A DNA stretch of 64,000 bases from Nitrospina sp. (GCA_018673915.1 JABHBK010000067.1:187292-251291), one strand, 5' to 3'; positions 10,688-20,675 are shown, numbered from the stretch's first letter. Translations and numbers: made by a program. The notes: generated from the sequence alone by a model not told the origin.

Positions 10688-11302
10688 TTATCTGATCTTT
10701 GAGCTACTCAGGAGCTTTGGATAAAGTTCTCGAACCTTTTCTTTGAGGTCTTCCTGTTGCAATTCATTGTCAAGAATGAAATCTGCATATTTTATTTTAT
10801 CATCTAGGCTCATCTGGTTGTTAATTCGAGTCTTCACTTCATCCAAGCTAAATTCATTTCTGCTTAATATTCTTTGAATTTGAGATTCCTCATTAGATCG
10901 AACGACGATAACTTTATTAACATGTTTATAGTTTCCAGACTCGATCAATAGTGCCGCGTCAATAATAACGATAGCAGATGGGTCGTGAGCGCAAATTTTT
11001 AAATATTCTTCCTGCTCCTTTTTAAAAATTTTAGGGTGAAGAATGCTTTCAAGAACAGTTTTTTGATCTGGATTCTGAAAAACTACTTTAGCCAGTTTTC
11101 CCCGATTTAAACTTCCTTTGTCATCCAGGATATTTTTACCAAAATGATCGATAATTTCATTTAGAGCAGTTTGTCCTGGATGAACCAAATCCCTGCTTAA
11201 TTGATCAGCATCAATAATGTAGGCACCCAATTCCTTAAAAAAAGATGCCGCCAAACTTTTCCCAGAGCCGATTCCGCCTGTCAGACCTACGAGTAAAGAC
11301 AC
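10688..11302 (-). CDS. coaE: Dephospho-CoA kinase
   Basis: VGLTGGIGSGKSLAASFFKELGAYIIDADQLSRDLV; AALLIESGNY. Confidence 0.95.
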   Translation of the reverse strand: MSLLVGLTGGIGSGKSLAASFFKELGAYIIDADQLSRDLVHPGQTALNEIIDHFGKNILDDKGSLNRGKLAKVVFQNPDQKTVLESILHPKIFKKEQEEYLKICAHDPSAIVIIDAALLIESGNYKHVNKVIVVRSNEESQIQRILSRNEFSLDEVKTRINNQMSLDDKIKYADFILDNELQQEDLKEKVRELYPKLLSSSKIR

Positions 11303-11319
11303 GTGTCACCAGTTTAGTA

Positions 11320-12171
11320 TTATCCCTTTAATAGAAACTCATAAAGCCGCATAAGTTTTAAAGTCACGGGTCCAGGTTTTCCAGACCCAACAGGCCGGCC
11401 ATCCAGATGCGATACTGGCATTACTTTTTTAATGGTTCCTGTTAAAAATATTTCATCCGCCTCAGACAGCTCTTCTCCTGGCCATTTCCCCTCCTCTACG
11501 CGGAACCCATTCTCCTTGGAAAGCTGAATTACTATTTCCCGGGTAATTCCTGAGAGTATGCCGCAATCAAGTGAAGGCGTAAAGATATGTCCATCACGCA
11601 CGAAAAACAAGTTGCTTGTAGTTCCTTCTGTCAAATGACCTAACGAATTGACCATGATTGCATCTTGAGCGCCAAGCTTATTAGACTCCACTTTCGCTAA
11701 AACATTATTCAAATAATTGCCTGTTTTAACATTTGGGTTCAATGCATCCCGCGAATTCCTTTTAATTGAAACCAAAGCAACATGAATACCTTTTTCATAG
11801 CAGGACTCTGGATATTCACTCGTTTCCATAACTATTATTATTATATTAGGGCGGTGACAAGTAGATGGATCAATATTAACTTCTCCAATACCTCGGGTAA
11901 CAATAATCCTGATATAAGACTCTAAATTACCCGCCGCACTTAATGTTGTATTTAATTGCTCCTGAAACCACTGTTTGTCATGGGGGATATCCAGTGATAT
12001 TGCGCTTGCCGAAGCAAAAAGTCGACAAAGATGCTTGTCTAAAAAACAAGGCTGGTTTTTGATAGTACAAACCACTTCATAAACGCTATCTCCAAACAAA
12101 AAACCATGATCCAAGACTGAAATATTTAGCTCGTCGTGGATTTGCCCATTGAAATTAATTTTTGTAGTCAT
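11320..12171 (-). CDS. PLP-dependent class IV aminotransferase (D-alanine/branched-chain type)
   Basis: DHGFLFGDSVYEVV, KTGNYLNNVLAKVE, EGTTSNLFFV, GITREIVIQL, ADEIFLTGT. Confidence 0.9.
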   Translation of the reverse strand: MTTKINFNGQIHDELNISVLDHGFLFGDSVYEVVCTIKNQPCFLDKHLCRLFASASAISLDIPHDKQWFQEQLNTTLSAAGNLESYIRIIVTRGIGEVNIDPSTCHRPNIIIIVMETSEYPESCYEKGIHVALVSIKRNSRDALNPNVKTGNYLNNVLAKVESNKLGAQDAIMVNSLGHLTEGTTSNLFFVRDGHIFTPSLDCGILSGITREIVIQLSKENGFRVEEGKWPGEELSEADEIFLTGTIKKVMPVSHLDGRPVGSGKPGPVTLKLMRLYEFLLKG

Positions 12172-12196
12172 CGCTTATTTGGATAGGCCCGCAACA

Positions 12197-12865
12197 TTAT
12201 TTACTGTCAACGGATTTAAAGATATCGTTTAGTTTTTCAAGATCGTCTTTAGTGTACTCATCTTGAGGTTGGCTGTTATTTGGTAGGTTTTTCTTCAAGT
12301 CACTAATTTTATCAGACAAGTTTTTTAGATCTTTTAAGTCATTAAACTTTTCCTTGGCTCCCTCCATATCAAAATTTGAAATCTTTTGTCTTATGTTGAG
12401 AGTTCCAGGATTTTGATTCACGAAATCTAAGACTTTCGCTAAATATGGGGCAGAATACGAATCCTTTGTAAACTTTTCTGCCAATTCAGGAAAAAACTGT
12501 AGAGGAAATGTAACAGCAACAATTATAACTACACCTCTTGCTAATCCCACCACGCCGCCCATAATTCTGTCAAAGGTCGACAAATCTGTTCCGGACCATA
12601 GCATTGCTTTGGCAACTTTCCCCATTAGAGAGATAATAATTGCAGTAACTATATAGATGGCTCCAAACGCAATCAGTTTCGCCAATGGCTTGCTGGGAAT
12701 GCTTTCCATTAACACCTGGGCAAATGTGTTTTGATATTTGACGGCCATTAAATATCCTCCCACATAGGAGATTAGAGAGAATATTTCTCTTACAAATCCC
12801 TTCATTAAGGAGAAAATCAGGCTGAAGCCGAGAACAACCGAAACAAAAATATCAAAAGATGTCAT
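12197..12865 (-). CDS. cvpA: CvpA family membrane protein
   Basis: N-terminal FDIFVSVVLGFSLIFSLMKGFVREIFSLISYVGGYLMA and downstream TM pattern with DRIMGGVVGLARGVV. Confidence 0.85.
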   Translation of the reverse strand: MTSFDIFVSVVLGFSLIFSLMKGFVREIFSLISYVGGYLMAVKYQNTFAQVLMESIPSKPLAKLIAFGAIYIVTAIIISLMGKVAKAMLWSGTDLSTFDRIMGGVVGLARGVVIIVAVTFPLQFFPELAEKFTKDSYSAPYLAKVLDFVNQNPGTLNIRQKISNFDMEGAKEKFNDLKDLKNLSDKISDLKKNLPNNSQPQDEYTKDDLEKLNDIFKSVDSK

Positions 12866-13407
12866 TAGACTGTGTTCTCCAATTCTATTCCTGTGGAAGA
12901 AATATTTTTTATGTCTTTAATTAAAGATAAAAGCATTTTAAATGAAGAGGTGAACTGGGCGGGATTACAAGCCACTTCTTTCTGAACTTGAGATAGGCTG
13001 AAAAAAGCACCTTCGCTGATTTCTTCTTGATTAATATTAATCTCAGCATCAGTTATACAACTGTAAACCTGAACATGCTCATTATAAGTTTCCTGGCAAG
13101 CTGAAATTTTTATGGAAGTTTTCAAGTTAGCCTTTAAGCCAAGTTCTTCCCAAAGTTCGCGGTGAGCGCATTCGTCATAGGATTCCCCCGCATCCACATG
13201 CCCGGCTGATGAAGTATCCCATAATCCTGGATTCTCATCTTTGGAAGGAGCACGTTTTTGCAAAAACAATTCATTCTTGGAATTAAAAACAAGAACGTGA
13301 ATGGATCGATGTAGTAAATTATTTTTATGAATCTGCTTGCGACTTGCTGTCCCCAATATCTGATCATTTTCATCGACTACATTATAAATTTCATTTTCTA
13401 CATTCAT
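12865..13407 (-). CDS. NUDIX hydrolase (IPP isomerase-like subgroup)
   Basis: GHVDAGESYDECAHRELWEELGL Nudix box. Confidence 0.9.
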   Translation of the reverse strand: MNVENEIYNVVDENDQILGTASRKQIHKNNLLHRSIHVLVFNSKNELFLQKRAPSKDENPGLWDTSSAGHVDAGESYDECAHRELWEELGLKANLKTSIKISACQETYNEHVQVYSCITDAEININQEEISEGAFFSLSQVQKEVACNPAQFTSSFKMLLSLIKDIKNISSTGIELENTV

Positions 13408-13429
13408 AAAATTTTTTTTAATTCATTGC

Positions 13430-14740
13430 TTATTGGGGACGCAGATAGCTTAATTGCCGAGGAAATTCTCCTTCTTCACAATAATTATTCTGAGCAAGTA
13501 GTTTAACATCATTGATAGCCTGCTTGGACCCTTCTAAAATAACCTTTTTATATCCTTTGTCAGCAAGAAGGCCACCAGCCTGCAACAGGCTCATAACTGA
13601 TTTGGCGTTAAATTTTTCTTCATCAATTATCATAAACAGCTCACCTTCATGATGTCGGGCAATTAATGAAATGAAAGTTGAAGGCCTGGCGTGAAAACCT
13701 AAAGGCTGGGGAATGAGAACCTCTGCTCTGACGTTTTCCACAAACTTCAGCAAGATTTCCTTAACCAGCTTGTCACCCTCTTGAAGATAAAACATGCTGT
13801 AATGAAAACCAAAATTAAAAATTTGTCCCAATAAAATCTCTTTATTCACAACTTTTGAGATTTGTTGCCGGCATTCACCATGACGAATATCATCTTCATG
13901 ACGTTCATAAAAATGACACAGCCAGAGGACAACCTCAAGAAGATGAAGCGGCATGGATATATACCCCCTCATATATTTCAAATCCTCTCGAGTCTGTTCA
14001 AGCCGGGTATTCTTGACGTATGTGTCATATTCTGATTGAACACTATGCACTAACTCTTTAAACATTCGCACCAATTTTTCATCCAACTTAGAAGGAATAA
14101 CATGGCGGAACACTTCAAGGTCATCATTCCTTTTAAACCCGATCTCTTTCACCATTTTCGCGACTTTTCGATATTTTTGGCACAGGTCGATTATTCTTTC
14201 CTCCTCCTCTTTCACCTCATCTTCTAGAATAGTTCTAGGAAGGCGTTTATTTGATTCAATTTCAGAAAACTCATCCAATGCAAGTGAACCCTCGTGAATT
14301 TCCAAGCCGTTTAATTCGCCTGACTTTACCACTTCCGTTCTTAGACCCAATATTGAAGCATTTAGAAATTCCAAAGCCTGGTAGGCCGAATCGTGAAAGG
14401 CTTGAGCGTTTTCCTCCGATTCTCCAAGGTTATAATAAGGATAGCGATCCAAAATATGCTTAATATAAAATGCGGCAATAGAAAGGTTACGTATGCAAGC
14501 AACATATTCCGAGAAAAAAGACCACGTTTTATTTTCCCGAGCCCCATGTTCATCCAGAACACTTTCCAAATACTCCGTTTCCTGTATAAGGGTGGAATAA
14601 TATTTCCTGGAAATTTCCTTTTTGGCTTTTATTTTTTCGCATAACAATGCACTAACATTAAGGAAAAGCCGGGAAGGTTCCTGGACAATCTTTAAAAATT
14701 CCTCTTCAGAAATGATTTGAATAAGTGATTTTGCTTCCAT
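13430..14740 (-). CDS. Protein with long helical N-terminal region fused to a C-terminal HPr domain
   Basis: C-terminal HPr signature AEVLIPQPLGFHARPSTFISLIARHHEGELFMI...AKSVMSLLQAGGLLADKG; N-terminal ~340 aa not recognised. Confidence 0.8.
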   Translation of the reverse strand: MEAKSLIQIISEEEFLKIVQEPSRLFLNVSALLCEKIKAKKEISRKYYSTLIQETEYLESVLDEHGARENKTWSFFSEYVACIRNLSIAAFYIKHILDRYPYYNLGESEENAQAFHDSAYQALEFLNASILGLRTEVVKSGELNGLEIHEGSLALDEFSEIESNKRLPRTILEDEVKEEEERIIDLCQKYRKVAKMVKEIGFKRNDDLEVFRHVIPSKLDEKLVRMFKELVHSVQSEYDTYVKNTRLEQTREDLKYMRGYISMPLHLLEVVLWLCHFYERHEDDIRHGECRQQISKVVNKEILLGQIFNFGFHYSMFYLQEGDKLVKEILLKFVENVRAEVLIPQPLGFHARPSTFISLIARHHEGELFMIIDEEKFNAKSVMSLLQAGGLLADKGYKKVILEGSKQAINDVKLLAQNNYCEEGEFPRQLSYLRPQ

Positions 14741-14833
14741 CTTTTTACCAATTACAGGAAAGTATTTATAAAATTAAAGGACCCGCTACTACCGATATCA
14801 ATTTCCTTGTAGTATACCCACATAAGGTACGGG

Positions 14834-15376
14834 TTAAAAGGCTACAGATTTGGCCAAAATATTTTTTGGTAGGTATTTTTGCCAGATTTCAATATGGGCA
14901 TCTGGCCCGGAAGGAATGTTGAAAGGAACGAATTGATAATCCGGTTTTCTTGGAAGCCGATGCAGCTTCATATCCACCTCGAAAGGAGTTCGGTCTCCTT
15001 TTTTGAGATTACAAGTTTTGCAAGCAACAACAATATTTGTCCAGTTGGTTTTTCCTCCCCGAGATTTAGGGACTACATGGTCTACGGTAAGGAAATGATT
15101 AGATGCCCCACAATATTGGCAGGTGTAATTATCTCTTCTTAAAATATTTTTCTTGCTAAATGCCAAGCCTTTTTTTCGGTTCCGGTTGACCATTTTCAAA
15201 ACCCGTACCACCGTAGGAAGTTTGAAGCTGGTCGATGGGGTACGGACAAAATAGCCAGCACTTTCCAATTCCTCGGCCCTGCCACCAAAAACCATAGTTA
15301 AGGCATGACGAGCACTACAAAACTGGAGCGGTTCATAGGAATAATTCAATACCAGTATCTTAAACGAATCGAGCAT
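14834..15376 (-). CDS. HNH endonuclease family protein
   Basis: CQYCGASNHFLTVDHVVPKSRGGKTNWTNIVVACKTCNLKKGDRTP. Confidence 0.92.
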   Translation of the reverse strand: MLDSFKILVLNYSYEPLQFCSARHALTMVFGGRAEELESAGYFVRTPSTSFKLPTVVRVLKMVNRNRKKGLAFSKKNILRRDNYTCQYCGASNHFLTVDHVVPKSRGGKTNWTNIVVACKTCNLKKGDRTPFEVDMKLHRLPRKPDYQFVPFNIPSGPDAHIEIWQKYLPKNILAKSVAF

Positions 15377-15501
15377 GGTTCCAAACCTCGTGAAGCTGGA
15401 ATAACTTGATTTAGTTAAGCAGACCCCTATTCAGGCTGATCTAAAAAAAATTTTACTCTTTCCTTCATTACCCTGTCAATAAAAAGGAGTTACAAGCGGT
15501 T

Positions 15502-16920
15502 TTATAGAATATTCCCGACACCGAGTCTGTTCTGCGGATCAAGACAACGTTTAACTTTACTTAATTCCTTCAAGCCATTGGGCCCGACCATTTTTGCAAA
15601 ATAATCCTTTTTCAATTTACCTACTCCGTGTTCGGCAGAGACCGTGCCGCCCCATTTTAATATTTGATCTACCAAAGTATCGTAAATATTTTGCGCCTTA
15701 TCCCCTTGGGAATCTTCAGGTAGAAGGTTTATATGTAAATGATTGTCCCCTAGATGCCCAAATATAATGTAATCAACATCATTATCATTTAAGGTTTCTC
15801 GGTATAATTCCATCATCGATAGAAAATATTCATCTGGAACAGCCATGTCAGTCCCCAACTTCACTCTTCCTGCACGGCTATTTTCCTCGTTTATAAGTAC
15901 CGGAGCATCGTGCCTGAAATTTTGAAACATTTGCACATCTTTTGGTCCCTGAGCAAACCAGGAGTCCTCAAGTATAATTTCTTCAGCATTTAAAAATTCA
16001 TACCAATTCTCTAAAACCCCATCATAATCACACTTTTTTGCAACATCTTGCTCAAAAAACATTGCCGCTCTGGAATAATCAGGAATGTTTGTATATTTGC
16101 TCTTTAATCTTTCCAAAGCGTTATGGTCAAAATATTCCAGAGAACAAGGATCAATGTTTTGGTTAACCATTGATTTGATTTTTGGAATCAACTCCCAGCA
16201 AGAGTGTTCCTCTTTAAAAAATAAAACTCCACTGACAAAATCATCGGGCCGTGGGGCTAATCGCAGAATTATGTTTGTGAAAATCGCCAGTGTGCCGTCA
16301 GATCCAATGAAAAGGTCAAGCCAGTCCATATCGGGTTGTACAAAATAACCTGCCGCATTTTTGCAAACTGGACTTTGATATTTAATGTCCGGAAAATTAA
16401 TTTCACTCCCATCTGTAAAAGTGAGCGGTTCGGAAATTCTCAATCCACGTTTAAGAGAAGTTTTCCTGCCATCCACCAAAAGCAACTCAACCTCATCCAC
16501 ATAGTTACGGGTCACTCCATATTTATAGCTACGTGATCCAGAAGCATTGGTTGCAAGGTTGCCGCCCAACGAGGCCCATGTTTCAGTTGGATTGGGTGGA
16601 TAAAACCATTCCGTTGGTGCTAAAAATTTTTGCAGTTCATTTAATGATACTGCCGGGCCAACTTCTACCTTACCCGGGCCTTTATCCAAAATTTTATTTA
16701 ACCGCTCCAGCGAAACAATAATTCCCCCTGATGGGATGCGGGAAGCAGTCAACCCGGTTCCAGCACCAGCAATGGTTATGGGGCGAGTTTCTTTTTTCAG
16801 AAAATCAGCCAATTCATCAGAAGATTCAGGAATGACAACCTCCTCTGCATTCCCACCTGAAAAATTGGAAGCATCCCTTAAATAGGGAGCTATGAATTCC
16901 GGTTTTATTTTTCGAATCAT
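15502..16920 (-). CDS. FAD-linked oxidase (GlcD/D-lactate dehydrogenase type)
   Basis: ITIAGAGTGLTASRIPSGGIIVSLERLNKIL; PNPTETWASLGGNLATNASGSRSYKYG; C-terminal GHLGDNHLHIN and GTVSAEHGVGKLKKDY. Confidence 0.9.
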   Translation of the reverse strand: MIRKIKPEFIAPYLRDASNFSGGNAEEVVIPESSDELADFLKKETRPITIAGAGTGLTASRIPSGGIIVSLERLNKILDKGPGKVEVGPAVSLNELQKFLAPTEWFYPPNPTETWASLGGNLATNASGSRSYKYGVTRNYVDEVELLLVDGRKTSLKRGLRISEPLTFTDGSEINFPDIKYQSPVCKNAAGYFVQPDMDWLDLFIGSDGTLAIFTNIILRLAPRPDDFVSGVLFFKEEHSCWELIPKIKSMVNQNIDPCSLEYFDHNALERLKSKYTNIPDYSRAAMFFEQDVAKKCDYDGVLENWYEFLNAEEIILEDSWFAQGPKDVQMFQNFRHDAPVLINEENSRAGRVKLGTDMAVPDEYFLSMMELYRETLNDNDVDYIIFGHLGDNHLHINLLPEDSQGDKAQNIYDTLVDQILKWGGTVSAEHGVGKLKKDYFAKMVGPNGLKELSKVKRCLDPQNRLGVGNIL

Positions 16921-16935
16921 TGCAAGCTCACGATT

Positions 16936-17541
16936 CTAGAGGCGGGAAGATTCCATCAATCCATCTGCTTGGGGAGGCAAAAATCCATTATAGCCGTTAT
17001 GTCTCTCTATAAGTTCCAGAACTGTATAGGCATGGCCATTTTTGAATTCCGGTTTAGTAAAGATCTGTCTTAAATCTGTATTCTTAGCACCCACAACATC
17101 CCCAACGAATTCAATTTCACGGGCTTTCATTTTTTGAATCGCATGCTCAATATCCTGAACCAAAATTGCGATATGATGAAAACATTGATCTCCATGAGTA
17201 TGAACCCAATCAGGAATCAGGCTGGCTTCACCCTTCTCGCCAGCAAAGGCTTGATCTATAAATAAACTTGGGTAGCCAGGTTTTCTAAACACCTTAGCCC
17301 ACCAACAATCAAATTCTAAAACACCTATCACCTTATCCTCAGTAAAACCAAGATGTAGAAAATCTTTAGCGCGTAGGTTTACATCTAGCGTACGTATCGT
17401 ACAATGATCGATTAGCGGCATTAATCCCACACCGCAATTAGAAAGCTCATTGTGCATAAGTTTTGCGGCTTTATTTTCAGACAAAAAATATTCGATGTAT
17501 TTTATAAAAAAGGCATCGGTTTGTTGGCTATCAAATGTCAT
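16936..17541 (-). CDS. VOC/dioxygenase-fold protein (specific function unknown)
   Basis: LIDHCTIRTLDV, HHIAILVQDIEHAIQKMKAREIEFVG, YTVLELIERHNGYNGFLPPQA. Confidence 0.6.
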   Translation of the reverse strand: MTFDSQQTDAFFIKYIEYFLSENKAAKLMHNELSNCGVGLMPLIDHCTIRTLDVNLRAKDFLHLGFTEDKVIGVLEFDCWWAKVFRKPGYPSLFIDQAFAGEKGEASLIPDWVHTHGDQCFHHIAILVQDIEHAIQKMKAREIEFVGDVVGAKNTDLRQIFTKPEFKNGHAYTVLELIERHNGYNGFLPPQADGLMESSRL

Positions 17542-17696
17542 TTCTGGTCGTTTGGTGATGAGTTTTCTTTATCAGTGCCCTGACGGCGTTCTTCTTCCAT
17601 TTTAGGTTGATTATGGATAAACTTTGCATATTTGATCATCAGGACCATCATTCCTACAGCAAAACACGCTGCCAAAATTAAAAATAGGTTGTCCAC
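17538..17696 (-). CDS. 52-aa single-pass membrane protein (not in the ORF track; GTG start)
   Basis: VDNLFLILAACFAVGMMVLMIKYAKFIHNQPKMEEERRQGTDKENSSPNDQK; preceded by GGAGGAGAAGGA; its TGA overlaps the ATG of the downstream VOC gene (ATGA). Confidence 0.65.
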   Translation of the reverse strand: MDNLFLILAACFAVGMMVLMIKYAKFIHNQPKMEEERRQGTDKENSSPNDQK

Positions 17697-17875
17697 TCCT
17701 TCTCCTCCATTAAAAAAAGTTTATATTATTGTAGCATTACTATAAAGACCTTTAAAGATGGAGAACCAACCACTAGTCCGGCTTGACAGGAGCCCTAAAG
17801 CCTAAGTATTCTGCTAGTATTTAAGCTTCACAACTGCGGAGGTTTCCGCCAAACCCGCTGTATAAGGATCATATA

Positions 17876-18823
17876 TTGAATACAACATCAAAAAAAACAA
17901 TCGAAATAAATGGGGTCACTCTATATTTGAGTCAATCTGACACTACGCGTTCTGAGTGGATTGGGCAGGAAGAAGTCCTCAAACAGATTCAAGCCTGCTG
18001 GATGGTTGTCTCTGAAAAAGACTTTCCGCTTTCGCCAAGAATAACTGGGATGCCAGGAACAGGAAAAACAACGCTGGCCATGGTAGCGGCGAACCAAAGA
18101 AAGCAGCCATTGTATATATTTCAGTGCACCAGTGACACACGTCCGGAGGATCTTCTGATCACTCCGGTTCTTTCAGAGAAGGGGAAGATTTCCTATCACG
18201 CTTCTCCTCTGGTATGCGCCATGATCGAAGGTGGCATTTGCATTCTTGATGAAGGCAACCGTATGAATGAAAAAAGTTGGGCCTCTTTAGCCCCTCTTCT
18301 CGATCACCGTCGTTACGTAGAATCTATTATTGCTGGAATTCAGATCCATGCCCATAAAGAGTTTCGGGCCTGCGTGACAATGAACAATGATGAGTCTACT
18401 TTCGAAATCCCTGACTATATACTTTCTCGTTTGCAACCCACCTTGCAAATGACGATGCCAAGTTATCAGGATGAATTGGCGATACTCAGATACCATCTCC
18501 CGTTTTCTGAAGAAGACCTTTTAAAAATGACGGTAGAATTCTTACAAAAATCTCACCAGTTGGATCTGGATTTTTCTCCCCGTGATGGTATTCATATCAT
18601 TCGTTATGCTCTAAAACGGATCAGTCAGGAAAAAGACAATCCTCTAGCGAAGGACAAGATATGGCAAGAAGCTGTCAGCAAAGTTTTAGGAGAAGAAGCA
18701 TTAGATCTGGATTCGTTAGCCGCTCAAAACCGCAGGGCTTTAGGAGAGGAAAGACTTCCCATGGGGTTGGGGGATTTCTTTTTCAACGACGACAACCCCT
18801 TACACCCAGATAGTGATAAATAA
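17876..18823 (+). CDS. MoxR/GvpN-type AAA+ ATPase
   Basis: Walker [13 protein letters not shown], Walker [13 protein letters not shown], sensor region [29 protein letters not shown] start as in the track. Confidence 0.85.
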   Translation: MNTTSKKTIEINGVTLYLSQSDTTRSEWIGQEEVLKQIQACWMVVSEKDFPLSPRITGMPGTGKTTLAMVAANQRKQPLYIFQCTSDTRPEDLLITPVLSEKGKISYHASPLVCAMIEGGICILDEGNRMNEKSWASLAPLLDHRRYVESIIAGIQIHAHKEFRACVTMNNDESTFEIPDYILSRLQPTLQMTMPSYQDELAILRYHLPFSEEDLLKMTVEFLQKSHQLDLDFSPRDGIHIIRYALKRISQEKDNPLAKDKIWQEAVSKVLGEEALDLDSLAAQNRRALGEERLPMGLGDFFFNDDNPLHPDSDK

Positions 18824-18835
18824 GGATTTGAAATT

Positions 18836-20668
18836 ATGAGTCAAGTCCTTAAGCTCAGTGATCGCATACAATTTTTACCTGTCATTCATGGTAGCGGCAG
18901 TTTTGCACGGGAGGTGCGACATCGTCTTTTATCACTTCCCTGTGATTGTCTTGCGGTCGCGCTGCCTCCTGAATTTAAACAGACAGTTGAAGAGGGAATC
19001 AATTCACTCCCTGCAATTTCATTGAGTTGCCAAACTGAACAAAATGGTGGAATGAATTATGTTCCCATCGACCCAAGTCAGCCTGTAATCACGGGTCTGC
19101 GCATTGCCATGCAGGAGGGAATATCTCGTCATTTTATTGATTGGAGCACCGAGAATTATGAAAAAAGAGGCATTGACTTCCCCGACAGCTTTACATTGAG
19201 TAAAGTTTCTTATGAAAAATTTATCAGTACTCTACTTTTAACCCTTAAACGCCCTGAGGAAAAAAGCCAGCATTTTTGGCGTGCACGATGGATGGCTTAT
19301 CAACTTCATCAACTGGAGTTAGAATACTCCAATATTATATGTCTATGCTCAATCCTCGACTGGCCTTGGATTAAGGAAACTTATGATGAACGTTTAGAGA
19401 TACTCCCACCCCAAAAACCAGAAGGTTTGCCTTCTTTATTTGGAGTAGATAATAAAACCCTGTTTTTCGCGCTAACAGAATTTCCCTACGTAACCTATTT
19501 ATATGAAAAAAAGAGGCAGGAATTACGCCCTGATGCTAATACTCCAGTTGATGGCGTTAAAGAAATCCTTTTACGTGCCCGGGAATTATTCATTAAAAAA
19601 CATAAAATTCGCTATCACAACCTGACTTCCCAGACATTTCAGGTTCTTTTACAATATATTCGCAATCTAACTTTAATGGAGTCGCGACTTCTGCCAGACC
19701 TCTTCACGCTTGTTAATGCTGCCAAGCAATTCGGAGGGGATCCTTTTGCGGTAGCCGTGTTAGAAGCATCAAGGGAATATCCGTTTGAACCCAACGACAC
19801 ATTGCCAGAATCCCTTTCAATGGGAATCGATCAGGCCCTCACTCAAGAAGAAGGTGCTCAACCCTTATCTATGACCAACCGTTTGTCCGAAACTCAATTT
19901 GAATGGCGTACTCTAGATTTAAAGCCTGACCCGGACCAGCGAACCCAAGAAAAATGGCAACATCGTTGGGATCCTTATGGGCAGTGCTCCTGGCCCCCTG
20001 AAGATGAGAAAATAGAAAACCTGAATACGCATGTGCGCGAACAAACCAAACTATTATTAAGTCATGACTTGGCCCGGACCGAAAAATTCACATCCTCCGT
20101 TAAAGACGGCATAGATATAAGGGATACCCTGCGTCACTGGTACACAGGGGATATTTACGTGAAAGAAATTCCTCCTTCCAGAGGACAGGTCGAAATCATC
20201 GTTTTTCTTTTCGACCCTGAGCCTGAACCTCATAAATATAATTGGTGCCAAACCTGGTACGCTGAACATAATGAGGAATCAACATTATGTTTTTACGCTA
20301 CCGAGTATATGGAGCAGTTAATCGGTCCAGGTATCGGGCAAGCGACCTATGGAGGATGCATGATGATTTACCCTCCCCGCCCTATTCCAGATATATGGCA
20401 GGATCCTCGAATTCATATTTCAGTCACCTTGGAGGAAAAACTTCTGGAAGCCGCTTTTTATCACTCTAAAGAAAAAAATGTCACGGTTGTTTCACCTTGT
20501 GCCCCTCGAATAACATGGCGGAGGTTAGCCAGGAAATACGGAAAAAAAATCATCCATATTCCCTTAAAAAGATTTTCCAATCAAACGATTGAAAAAGTAA
20601 GGCGGTTCCACGTACTGAACGGAAAAAATATCCGCTCCTACGCCCAACGTTTTATTCAAGACCTATGA
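18836..20668 (+). CDS. Unknown 610-aa protein; N-terminus resembles TIKI/TraB-type (DUF5682-like) proteins
   Basis: 12 nt downstream of the MoxR ATPase gene; N-terminal FLPVIHGSGSFAREVRHRLLSLPCDCLAVALPPEF has a His-plus-(I/V)-x-E/P pattern typical of that superfamily. Family assignment is by eye only. Confidence 0.5.
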   Translation: MSQVLKLSDRIQFLPVIHGSGSFAREVRHRLLSLPCDCLAVALPPEFKQTVEEGINSLPAISLSCQTEQNGGMNYVPIDPSQPVITGLRIAMQEGISRHFIDWSTENYEKRGIDFPDSFTLSKVSYEKFISTLLLTLKRPEEKSQHFWRARWMAYQLHQLELEYSNIICLCSILDWPWIKETYDERLEILPPQKPEGLPSLFGVDNKTLFFALTEFPYVTYLYEKKRQELRPDANTPVDGVKEILLRARELFIKKHKIRYHNLTSQTFQVLLQYIRNLTLMESRLLPDLFTLVNAAKQFGGDPFAVAVLEASREYPFEPNDTLPESLSMGIDQALTQEEGAQPLSMTNRLSETQFEWRTLDLKPDPDQRTQEKWQHRWDPYGQCSWPPEDEKIENLNTHVREQTKLLLSHDLARTEKFTSSVKDGIDIRDTLRHWYTGDIYVKEIPPSRGQVEIIVFLFDPEPEPHKYNWCQTWYAEHNEESTLCFYATEYMEQLIGPGIGQATYGGCMMIYPPRPIPDIWQDPRIHISVTLEEKLLEAAFYHSKEKNVTVVSPCAPRITWRRLARKYGKKIIHIPLKRFSNQTIEKVRRFHVLNGKNIRSYAQRFIQDL

Positions 20669-20675
20669 GAATTTT

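Noticed and set aside
13134-13373. 79-aa minus-strand ORF inside the NUDIX gene
   Set aside because: An out-of-frame overlap with a gene carrying a clear Nudix box.
14834-15376. HNH gene considered as a mobile-intron or restriction component
   Set aside because: No flanking intron, methyltransferase or insertion signature. It looks like the common stand-alone chromosomal HNH family.
17783-17812. TTGACA-N18-TATTCT as a promoter for the MoxR pair
   Set aside because: The -35 is perfect but the -10 is only 4/6 with 18-nt spacing; too weak to list as a feature without start-site data.
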